A DNA stretch of 64,000 nt from JBFWWP01 sp050246115 (GTDB lineage Bacteria > Planctomycetota > UBA8108 > UBA1146 > JAJFFE01): NCBI GenBank assembly GCA_050246115.1, contig JBFWWP010000010.1, positions 96,266 through 160,265 on the forward strand, in the 5' to 3' direction. A model generated the notes under the pieces. The model worked only from the letters and a program-made list of their open reading frames with translations, was not told where the DNA came from and did not search any database. Made by a program: the position numbers and the translations under genes. Positions 25,949-34,122 of this stretch are shown piece after piece (position 1 is the first letter of the stretch; the number at the start of each line of letters is the position of its first letter).

Positions 25949-28900
25949 CTACGGAGTTTCGCCGACTCTCCAGATCTCGAGGTCTAGGTGGGTTCCATCG
26001 AGGGTCGCCGTTACGTAGTCCCCGATCGCACCGAACGCGTCCAGTCGCGCCATCCGAACCCAGCCGGCGGGGGCATAAGTAGTGCCCGGCGGAAGAGTGT
26101 AGGTGGTGCTGGCCGCGTCCAGCGGCGACAAGGCCCCGACCACGAAGTTCGCGCCCCAGACGTTGATCCGCAACTCCTCGTAATCGTCGATCACTGCGGT
26201 CACGACACCATCGTTCTCGATCCCGTCGACGGCGAAGGCGCGCACCCGGATCGGCCCCTCGGGACCGACGATCCCGCCAGGCGCCGGGTACTCGACCTCG
26301 TCGCAGCGGTCAGGCGTGAACACTTTGCGTACACCGAAGTCGAGCAAGTCTTGCGAGTCGCCGGTACGGTCTCCCGTTTGTTGCAGGGCCATGGCGATCT
26401 CGCGGTCCGCACGCTCGACTACCGCCACGGCGCTCGAGATGCAGCTCGGGACGTCGGGCTCGCCGAAGGGGTAGCCGTAGCTCAGGTTCGATCCCCACCA
26501 CAGGCGGCCGTTGCCACCCTTCCAGCCCAGGCGTCCCGGATAGTCGCCGATGGTCTGCAGCTTGGTGAAGGGGCTGTTGCACTTGGGGGCTCCATTGATG
26601 TCGGTCCCGCACAATTGGAGTGCCGGCAGCGTGTCGCCGAAGAGCTCGCGCCCCATGATCTCACGGAACATCGGGTGCTCCCAACCTTCCATGAGCAGGT
26701 TGATCAGGTCTTGCACCTTGGTCACCATGCCGCCGGCGGGGTGACCGCACACCGTGTTGGGCATGCCGATCGCGCTCGCGCGGGCGTTCATCATGTCGAC
26801 GAATCGTTCCGAGTCGCCCATGACTTGCAGCGCGACTTCCTCGCCGATCGCCACCGACGAGCGGTTGCACGAACGCATCATCATGCCGTGGAGGAGCATG
26901 TCGAGAGGCATGGTGTCGCCGGTCGCGAGGAATCGAATCTCGTTCCCGCCCATGTCGAGCACCGGGCCGCTCATGTCCCACAGCTCCATGTAACTTCCGC
27001 CCGTCGTTCCGGCCAGCGACGAGACGTCGATGTCGTCGAGTTCGTCGACTAGCCCCGCCTCGATGGCCTCGACCGCGAGCAGCAGCGTCATGGTCTTGGT
27101 GACGCTCGCGACGTGGACGTGCGGCAGGAACTCGTTCTTGCTGAACAAGCGACCGCTGCCCGGCCCACCGGCGTCTTCCCATGCCATGTCGGTGACGATC
27201 CCGCGGACCTGTTCGAGGACCCGAATGAACCACTCTTCGTCGTTCGTGTAGCTGAGACCGCTCGCCGACCCATCGAGAAGGTGGATCGCGCCGCAGTTGG
27301 CTTCGTCGTCGGTGTCCTTGTTCGGAATGCCAACGACGAGGTCGTCTTCACCGTCGGCGTTGAAGTCGCCGACGGCGAGTGCCTGCGCGTAGCGATCGAA
27401 AACGACGCCGACACCAGCGGCCGTGTCGCTGCCCACGCACCAGTTCTGGTGGTTCATGGTAGCGCCGCTCGGGGTCAAGCCATTGACGCTTCCGAGGATC
27501 TGGAAGAACGCGCCGACATCCTCGATGCTCGAGGCGCTGCACGTCGACGGTAAGCCCTTGCCCGGCGCTCCGACGATCAGGTCGTCGTCTCCATCTCCGT
27601 TGACGTCGCCGGTGGCGAGCGCGAAGCCGAACGAGTCGCTCGTCTCCGCGATGTCGGGGAGGTTTCCGCCGTTTGGATTGAACTCGTCCAGGCTAATGAT
27701 CTGGTTGCCGACGTGGGTCAGACCCAGGAACGTGCCGTAGAGGATATTCACGGCCCCGGCGTTGAGCATCGAACCGACGGCCTCGCCCGGAACTCCGATC
27801 GCGAGGTCATCCGCGCCGTCCCCGTCGAAGTCGCCAGCGGCTACCGACGCGCCGAACGCATCTTCGGCCTCGAGCGCACCGAGGATGTCCAAGCCGCCCT
27901 CGAACCCGCCTTGCGACACGAAGTTGTTGGCCGAGAAGCCATTCGCGCTGCCGCTGTTCCCGTAGATGATGTGCACTGCGCCCGCGTCGACCACGGCGCC
28001 GACATTCTCGCCGGGCACGCCGATCACGAGATCGTCGTTCCCGTCGCCGTTGAAGTCGCCGGTCGTGAGGCTCCGACCGAATTCGTCGAAGGGCTCGGCC
28101 GTGTCCATGATCCCGGCCGAGTCCTGGTGGAGCAGCGTGTTACCGGTCGAGGTCAGGCCGGTGGCGGTACCGAACAACACGTAGACCACGCCGGCACTCG
28201 AGTTGGGGCCTACCTCGCGCCCTGGGGCCGAGATCGCGAGGTCGTCACGTCCGTCTTCGTCGAAGTCGCCGGCAGCGAGGGCCCGGCCGAACAAGTCCGA
28301 GGCCGCCGACGTGTGTCCGAGCGCCTCTTGGGTGAACAGCACGTTGCCGGTCGAGGCGAGCCCGAACGGCGTTCCGTAGATCACGTTCACCGCGCCGCCC
28401 GCCGAGGTGGCGCCAATGTCTTCGTATGGAGCGCCGACGGCGACGTCGTCAATGCCGTCCCCGTCGAAGTCGCCCACGGCGATCGACTCCCCGAGGCGAT
28501 CGCCGTCCTCGGCTGCGCCGGCGATCCCTGCAGTACCCTGCGACCACTCTTGGGTGAACGGCTTGTTGCGCACGCCCGACGTGGAGTCGCCGTGAATCAC
28601 GAAGATGGCGCCCGAGTCGCTGAAGCCGCCGGCGTCGCGACGCGGGACCCCGATGACAGCGTCTTGGTAGCCGTCGCCGTTGAAGTCGCCAGTGGCCAGC
28701 GCAGTCCCCGCGAGGTCACTAGCGCCTGCCCGAACCCGCCAAGCGTTGGTCAGCGCGGGCGTCGCTGGGAACACGCCCTTGCCGTTGGGACTCAAGTCGA
28801 GCGAGTTGTCCGTGAGCAGATACGGCTCGAAGTTGATGAAGCCCTCGTCGCGGCGCTCCCACACCGACATCGAGAGGGTACCGTCGAGGAGGCGACTGGC

Positions 28901-30064
28901 CGTCACGAAGCCGCTGTCCGTCACTCGCGCGACCGCGTTCGCATCCTGGTCGATGTTGACCGTGTCCGTCCCGCGGATGTTTTGGCCGCCCTGCGATCCT
29001 CCGGCGTAAACGATGTGCCCGTCATCCTCGACCCAGAAGAAGCGATTCTCGAGTTGACCGACGCTGTTGGTGTACGTGAGGACGTACTGGATCCCATTGA
29101 GGTGCGAGATCGAGATCGCGAGTTCATCGGCGCTGCCGTTCTGCGGAATCGCAAAGAGCGGCAGGTTCCCCGAGTCTTCGAGCCCCGTGACTGCCCCAGT
29201 AGCCGCGGTCACTCTCCAGCTGACGACGCGCAGGGTGCGAGCCCCGCCGGCGGTGGGCTCGGCGACGATCACCGTCACGACCTGGTGCTCGGTCAACGTC
29301 GGACCCGCGAAGATCGGCCGCACGGCGAGGTCGTAGCTGAGGACTTCGACGCTGGCGTTCGATCCGTAGCCGATCGTGCCGGAGTTGACGAAGGTGCCGT
29401 TCGCGTTCAAGCGTCGGCTGGTCAGAAACAGGTTCCCGTCGGCCAGAATGGTGGAGGTCACGAACCGCGGCGTCGAGGCCGTGCCGACGCCCGCGAGCCG
29501 TTTGACTCGCGGGTGGTGGCCGTCGATCGGTGCCGTGGTCGCCAGTTCCGTGAGTGCCCCCGCGTTCGAGACGCTCCAACTCGTGAGCTGGTGCTGGGCC
29601 CCCGTGCCGGTGACCGACACGACCCGCCCGACTCCGCCGGTGGTGCTGCCGAGGAACGCGACGTCCACTTCGCGTAGCTGCCCCACGGGGGGTTGGGTCG
29701 GGCAAGGCGACGTGACGCAGGTGAGTGCATCCGCGGACGGATCCGGGCCGCAGGTTGGGTAAGGCGACGGCGGCGGGTTGCCTCCGGAGAAGATCGCGCC
29801 CAAGAGATAGACCGCGTCGCCGAGGTTCACTTGGCCGTCGTCGTTGGCGTCGCATGCGCTCTGACAGCCGATCGTCCCGCCGTTGAACAAGTAGGCGAGG
29901 AGGGTCACGGGGTCCGAAATGTTGACCGCCAAGTCGCCGTTCGCGTCGCCTCGCACGAACGAGGATTGGCCGAGGGCTGTTGCCGGTAGCGCGAACCAGC
30001 CGATCGTCAAGAACGCCACAGGAAGGACTCGGTGTAACACGGTTCGAAGCTGCATGGGAAACAT
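25949..30064 (-). CDS. Secreted dockerin-like / FG-GAP propeller / S11 D-Ala-D-Ala carboxypeptidase fusion
   Basis: 1,371 residues. A signal peptide (LHRVLPVAFLTIGWFALPATALGQ) is followed by a dockerin-like pair of Ca loops (RGDANGDLAVNISDPVTLL; CDANDDGQVNLGDAVYLL, about 38-95) and the Cys-rich tail CGPDPSADALTC. The middle (about 130-950) has VCBS/FG-GAP beta-propeller repeats of the form GDFNGDGxDDLxIGxPGE. A penicillin-binding-like S11 domain follows: SxxK as SVTK (S987, K990), SxN as SCN (S1065, N1067), and KTG as KGG (K1182). A beta domain closes the chain. S11 enzymes trim cell-wall stem peptides in the periplasm; here it is fused to calcium-binding adhesion-type modules. Start: ATG at 30064 with GGAA upstream; a longer frame to 30244 lacks a signal peptide at its start. 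Confidence 0.85.
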   Translation of the reverse strand: MFPMQLRTVLHRVLPVAFLTIGWFALPATALGQSSFVRGDANGDLAVNISDPVTLLAYLFNGGTIGCQSACDANDDGQVNLGDAVYLLGAIFSGGNPPPSPYPTCGPDPSADALTCVTSPCPTQPPVGQLREVDVAFLGSTTGGVGRVVSVTGTGAQHQLTSWSVSNAGALTELATTAPIDGHHPRVKRLAGVGTASTPRFVTSTILADGNLFLTSRRLNANGTFVNSGTIGYGSNASVEVLSYDLAVRPIFAGPTLTEHQVVTVIVAEPTAGGARTLRVVSWRVTAATGAVTGLEDSGNLPLFAIPQNGSADELAISISHLNGIQYVLTYTNSVGQLENRFFWVEDDGHIVYAGGSQGGQNIRGTDTVNIDQDANAVARVTDSGFVTASRLLDGTLSMSVWERRDEGFINFEPYLLTDNSLDLSPNGKGVFPATPALTNAWRVRAGASDLAGTALATGDFNGDGYQDAVIGVPRRDAGGFSDSGAIFVIHGDSTSGVRNKPFTQEWSQGTAGIAGAAEDGDRLGESIAVGDFDGDGIDDVAVGAPYEDIGATSAGGAVNVIYGTPFGLASTGNVLFTQEALGHTSAASDLFGRALAAGDFDEDGRDDLAISAPGREVGPNSSAGVVYVLFGTATGLTSTGNTLLHQDSAGIMDTAEPFDEFGRSLTTGDFNGDGNDDLVIGVPGENVGAVVDAGAVHIIYGNSGSANGFSANNFVSQGGFEGGLDILGALEAEDAFGASVAAGDFDGDGADDLAIGVPGEAVGSMLNAGAVNILYGTFLGLTHVGNQIISLDEFNPNGGNLPDIAETSDSFGFALATGDVNGDGDDDLIVGAPGKGLPSTCSASSIEDVGAFFQILGSVNGLTPSGATMNHQNWCVGSDTAAGVGVVFDRYAQALAVGDFNADGEDDLVVGIPNKDTDDEANCGAIHLLDGSASGLSYTNDEEWFIRVLEQVRGIVTDMAWEDAGGPGSGRLFSKNEFLPHVHVASVTKTMTLLLAVEAIEAGLVDELDDIDVSSLAGTTGGSYMELWDMSGPVLDMGGNEIRFLATGDTMPLDMLLHGMMMRSCNRSSVAIGEEVALQVMGDSERFVDMMNARASAIGMPNTVCGHPAGGMVTKVQDLINLLMEGWEHPMFREIMGRELFGDTLPALQLCGTDINGAPKCNSPFTKLQTIGDYPGRLGWKGGNGRLWWGSNLSYGYPFGEPDVPSCISSAVAVVERADREIAMALQQTGDRTGDSQDLLDFGVRKVFTPDRCDEVEYPAPGGIVGPEGPIRVRAFAVDGIENDGVVTAVIDDYEELRINVWGANFVVGALSPLDAASTTYTLPPGTTYAPAGWVRMARLDAFGAIGDYVTATLDGTHLDLEIWRVGETP

Positions 30065-30281
30065 GGGACAATTCCTATAACCGATCACGAAACCCAGCCG
30101 AGTCGGTGTCTCGACGCAGACCGCGCGCCGGACCTCGGTGGAGGGACTCATAGCTCCCTGTCCCGGGTTCTCTCTCAGGCCGATGTTTCTCGTCGATTTC
30201 CGCCGAGATTTCACAAGTTGTTGAAAATGAATGTCTTGCAGCATGACGTGGACGCCGGGTCGCGTCGGTTGGGCGGTCTGG

Positions 30282-31442
30282 TCAGCGGCCCAGGGCGCGG
30301 CGTGCTTCGGTGAGGCCCAAGAACAGGTGGTACCCGGTGCTACCGGGGAGCCGTTGGTTCGTCGGTGCTCCGGAGCGGTCCAGGTGCTCGATCCACGAGC
30401 CGTCGGGTCTCAGGTATCGCTCTCGCAGGTAGCCGAGCGCCGCGACCAATCGCTCTCGGGAGTTGGGGTCGAGGGTTCGTTCGTGGTGAACGGCGAAGGC
30501 CTTCAGGACTTCCAACTGCGGCCAGATTCGCTTGCTGTCCCGAAGTGGTGTCCCGCGCGGGTCGACGGCGTCGAAGATGCCGCCGTGCACCGCGTCTCGG
30601 CCGTGGTGCCACCCCCACTCGCGGAGCGCGTCCGCGAGGCCTCGCGCCTCGGCCGTGTCGGTCAGGTCTGCGTAGCGCTCGAGAATCCACGCCCACTCGA
30701 AGTGGTGCCCCGGCTCGACCACGTGACCCTCCTCGGGGTGGAACTGCCAGTCGTCGGTGAAGAACTCGCGCAGCGTGCCGGTCGCGACGTCGAGGAAGCG
30801 CTGGCGCATGAGCGCGTACAACTGTTCGGCGAGCGAGGTCGCCGCCGAGTGCCCGCTCGAGTCGGCGAGCGCGAGGGCCGCCTCGAGGAGGTGCATGTGG
30901 GGGTTCTGCCGACGGACCCGCGGAAGCGGCTGCAGCTCAGGGTCGAGAGCTTCGTGGAAACCGCCGTTCACCGGGTCCCGGAAACGCTCGTCGATGAAAC
31001 GCTGCGTCGCCAGTGCCGCCGCGAGCGCCCCCGCGTCGCCGGTCGCGGCGTGATGGTGGGCGAGTGCAAACAGGGCGAACGCGTGCGCGTACAGGTCCCG
31101 AGTGCGGTCGGCCGCGTGGTCGGCTGGGCCCACGCTGAAGAACCAACCACCAGCACTTTCGTCCCAGTAGTGCTCGGTCAAGAACTCGACCCCTCGCCGA
31201 GCCGCTTCGAGGCACTCGGGAGGTCCGGCGAGTCGTGCCGCGTGACTGAACACATAGACCTGGCGACACTGCACGACCAAGCGCTTCGGTTCGGATGTGG
31301 CCACTCCATTGGCGCCCAGCGCCTCGTGGAATCCGCCGCCTCGTTGGTCCACGAAGCGCTCGAGCCCGTGCGCGAGAAAGCGCTGCAGGTATCGATCGAT
31401 CCACTCGGCGAGCGGGTAAGGGTCGGAACTCGGCGGGCGCAT
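30282..31442 (-). CDS. N-acylglucosamine 2-epimerase (AGE) family sugar isomerase
   Basis: 386-residue (alpha/alpha)6-barrel protein of the AGE/YihS/cellobiose epimerase group, cytoplasmic. Conserved landmarks: KRLVVQCRQVYVFSHAARL near 53-70 (RxxQ), DLYAHAFALFALAHHH near 118-130, NPHMHLLEAALAL near 183-195 (active-site His), EPGHHFEWAWIL near 250-262 (second His pair) and SKRIWPQLEVLKAF near 312. The substrate could be N-acylglucosamine/mannosamine, mannose/fructose or a disaccharide; sequence alone does not decide. The start at 31442 faces the divergent pepF gene across a 100-bp promoter region. Confidence 0.87.
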   Translation of the reverse strand: MRPPSSDPYPLAEWIDRYLQRFLAHGLERFVDQRGGGFHEALGANGVATSEPKRLVVQCRQVYVFSHAARLAGPPECLEAARRGVEFLTEHYWDESAGGWFFSVGPADHAADRTRDLYAHAFALFALAHHHAATGDAGALAAALATQRFIDERFRDPVNGGFHEALDPELQPLPRVRRQNPHMHLLEAALALADSSGHSAATSLAEQLYALMRQRFLDVATGTLREFFTDDWQFHPEEGHVVEPGHHFEWAWILERYADLTDTAEARGLADALREWGWHHGRDAVHGGIFDAVDPRGTPLRDSKRIWPQLEVLKAFAVHHERTLDPNSRERLVAALGYLRERYLRPDGSWIEHLDRSGAPTNQRLPGSTGYHLFLGLTEARRALGR

Positions 31443-31543
31443 GCCGGATTCTCGCAGGCGTCAACCGGGGGCGCAAACCCTCCTGACGGGCGACGTCGAG
31501 TTCGCTACCATGACGCGCACTCCGGTGGTGGCGGGCGCCATCG

Positions 31544-33403
31544 GTGGCTAGGCCACAAAAGGTTGAGAATGGGCAGGTTGCCTTGAACGCAGTTCTTCCG
31601 CACTGGGACCTCTCCAGCATCTACTCTGGCTTCGAGGGCGTCGACTACCAGGACGCGACCCGCGACTTCGAGCGTCGTTTGGCTGATCTCGAGGCGTTCT
31701 TTCGCGAGCACCACGTCACCCGCGAATCCCGAGCCGCTGCCGGCCGCGCCGGCGCGGCACCGGGCACGGCGGCCGACGTGCTGATGGACGCGCTGCGTCA
31801 CCTGCAAGAACTCGAGCGAGTCGCGCACACGTTGAACGCCTACACCTACCTACGCTACAGCGTGAGTTCCGGCGACGCCGATGCACTGCGGGAGCAGTCA
31901 CGCCACGAGCAACGCTGGACCCGGCTGCAGACGATGCTGCTGCAGCTCCAAGGTTGGATCGGAACGCTCGAACCGATGCTCGACCAACTGTTCGTCGAGC
32001 ATCCGGCCCTGGGGAGCTATGAGTTCCTGTTGCGTCACAGCGCGCGCGAGGCGCGTCACCTCATGGACGAGGATCTCGAAGCGCTGGCGGCCGAACTCAG
32101 CGTCGATGGGGCGCGGGCGTTCAGCCGACTGCAGAGCAGCGTGACGAGTCAGATCCGCGTGCCCCTCGAGCGCGATGGCAAGACCGAAGAGTTGCCGATC
32201 TCGATGGTCCACAACCTGTGCTTCGATCCCGATTCGGCGGTGCGCGAGCGCGCCTACCACGCCGAACTGGCCGGCTGGCGATCGGTCGCTCCGGTCGTCG
32301 CCGTGGCCCTCAACTCCATCAAGGGAAACGCTCGCACCCTCGCCCGGCGACGGCGGCGAGTCGACGTGCTCGACGCCGCGTTGTCGGAGAATCGGATCGA
32401 TCGCCCGACGCTCGAGGCGCTGCTCGGTTCCATCCAGGAGTTCTTCCCGGTCTTTCGCCGTTACCTGAAGAGCAAGGCCAAGAAGCTCGGCCTGTCGACG
32501 CTTCGTTGGTGGGACCTGTTCGCACCGGTGGGCGCCGCCTCCAAGCACTATACGTGGGATCAGGCGCGCGAGTTCATTTGCGAACGCTTCGAACGCTTCA
32601 GCCCGGACTTGCATCGCTTTGCGGTCAAGGCCTTCGAGCGCCGTTGGATCGATGCGGAGCCCCGGGCCGGAAAGCTCGGTGGTGGTTTCTGTATGCCGGT
32701 CATGGGGCGGGACGAGAGTCGGATCTTGGTCAACTTCGACGGCAGTATGGACCAGCTGTTCACGCTGGCCCACGAACTCGGCCATGCGTTCCACAACGAG
32801 TGTCAGCGCGGCCTGGATCCGCTGCTGCGCGGGTCGCCGTCGACGCTCGCCGAGACCGCGAGCATCTTCTGCGAGACCCTCGTCAGCGAGGCGTCGCTCG
32901 AAACCGCGGGTCCGAGTGAGGCGCTGGCCATTCTCGAGGCGCAGATCAGTGGCGCCACCCAGGTGTGTCTCGACATCAGCTGCCGGTTCCGCTTCGAACG
33001 CGAAGTGATCGATCGGCGCGCCGGGGCTACACTCAGTGCCGACGAACTGTGTGCTCTAATGCGCGAGCAGCAGGCCGAGACCTACGGAGACGCTGTCGTC
33101 GCCGACACGTACCACCCCTATATGTGGCTGTGGAAGCCGCACTACTATTCGCCGGATTCGAACTTCTACAACTTCCCGTACGCCTTCGGCCACCTGTTCG
33201 GGCTGGGGCTCTACCGGCGCTACCTGGAGGACGGCGATTCGTTCGTCCCGCGCTATCGCGAGTTGCTGCGCGCGACTGGCAGCGCCTACGCGCCAGCCCT
33301 CGCCCGCCGCTTCGGAATCGACATCACGACGCCGAGTTTCTGGCGCGAGAGCCTGAAAGTCGTCGAGTCGCAGGTCGATCGCTACGAGCAACTCGGGGCG
33401 TGA
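31544..33403 (+). CDS. pepF: M3 family oligoendopeptidase (PepF-like)
   Basis: Cytoplasmic zinc oligopeptidase of 619 residues, the usual size for PepF/M3B. The HExxH motif is FTLAHELGHAFHNEC near 408-416 and the third ligand Glu lies in PSTLAETASIFCE near 436-444. Other family marks are WDLSSIYSGFEG at the N-terminus, KAKKLGLSTLRWWDLFAP near 310-325, and YNFPYAFGHLFGLGLYRRY with catalytic Tyr/His near 545-565. Start: GTG at 31544 is the first in-frame codon after a stop; a TTG at 31583 preceded by GGCAGG is an alternative that loses 13 residues. It hydrolyses short peptides in general protein turnover. Confidence 0.92.
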   Translation: MARPQKVENGQVALNAVLPHWDLSSIYSGFEGVDYQDATRDFERRLADLEAFFREHHVTRESRAAAGRAGAAPGTAADVLMDALRHLQELERVAHTLNAYTYLRYSVSSGDADALREQSRHEQRWTRLQTMLLQLQGWIGTLEPMLDQLFVEHPALGSYEFLLRHSAREARHLMDEDLEALAAELSVDGARAFSRLQSSVTSQIRVPLERDGKTEELPISMVHNLCFDPDSAVRERAYHAELAGWRSVAPVVAVALNSIKGNARTLARRRRRVDVLDAALSENRIDRPTLEALLGSIQEFFPVFRRYLKSKAKKLGLSTLRWWDLFAPVGAASKHYTWDQAREFICERFERFSPDLHRFAVKAFERRWIDAEPRAGKLGGGFCMPVMGRDESRILVNFDGSMDQLFTLAHELGHAFHNECQRGLDPLLRGSPSTLAETASIFCETLVSEASLETAGPSEALAILEAQISGATQVCLDISCRFRFEREVIDRRAGATLSADELCALMREQQAETYGDAVVADTYHPYMWLWKPHYYSPDSNFYNFPYAFGHLFGLGLYRRYLEDGDSFVPRYRELLRATGSAYAPALARRFGIDITTPSFWRESLKVVESQVDRYEQLGA

Positions 33404-33504
33404 CTCGCGAGTCGAGGCGTCTGCGGGATCGTGCGGCCTGTCGCAAGCAATACGTCACTGGAGCTTCTGCTCATGGGTCACAGCCAACGCGGCCGCGGGG
33501 GGCG

Positions 33505-33864
33505 TTATCCGGGAATCCGGCGGCGTCCGGGGTAGCCCTCGTCGTAGGTGTGGTACCACTCGACACGCTCCTCGTCGCTGCGCCAGCAGAGCAGGACTTC
33601 TTCACCGTCGATCTCTGCGGGGAAGTCGACCAAGCCCGTCCTGAAGTTCCAGTCCTTGAACAAGCACCCGATTTCCTCGAGTTCCTCGGCCAAGGCGCGG
33701 AGTTCGTCGTTGACCAACTCCATCTGTCGCAGGGTGTCGGGGGCTTCCTGCTCCTTGGAAAGCCGGTCGAGCTGCTGCCCTCGGCGCAGCAGGTCGGCCA
33801 CGATGCGGCGGACCAAGGGTAGGGTGCGGTTCGCCTGTTCGGGAGTGAACTTGCGTCGCGCCAT
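33505..33864 (-). CDS. DUF2203 family protein
   Basis: 119-residue small protein of the DUF2203 family, function unknown. It starts MARRKFTPEQANRTLPLVRRIVADL, the characteristic F(T/S)xxxANxxLPxVxxIVxDI opening. A long helical coiled-coil section then contains LRQMELVNDELRALAEELEEIGCLFKDW. The compact end is GLVDFPAEIDGEEVLLCWRSDEERVEWYHTYDEGYPGR; the LCW...E...WH/YH...G(F/Y)xGR pattern is the conserved part of the family. The ATG at 33864 has GGAGG 4 nt upstream. It is divergent from leuS. Confidence 0.85.
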   Translation of the reverse strand: MARRKFTPEQANRTLPLVRRIVADLLRRGQQLDRLSKEQEAPDTLRQMELVNDELRALAEELEEIGCLFKDWNFRTGLVDFPAEIDGEEVLLCWRSDEERVEWYHTYDEGYPGRRRIPG

Positions 33865-34122
33865 GCTGCCTCCGCGCGTCGGGGCCAAGAAGCTCCCGGT
33901 GTTCCGGGTGGGGTTGGTTGCCCGGTAGGTCGCCCGCCCAGTGACGAGGCCCGGCGTAGATCGTACCGGAGTGTTGGACCGGCGGACAAGTGCCGATCGC
34001 TGTCGATTCAAACGGACGACCAGATCAAGACCTCTTTTTCTGCAGCCCGGGCAGCGGACCCTTTGTCAATCGCCCCCGAAACCCTACAATCCCGGTTTCG
34101 TTCACGGAAAGGCGTGGGCTCC

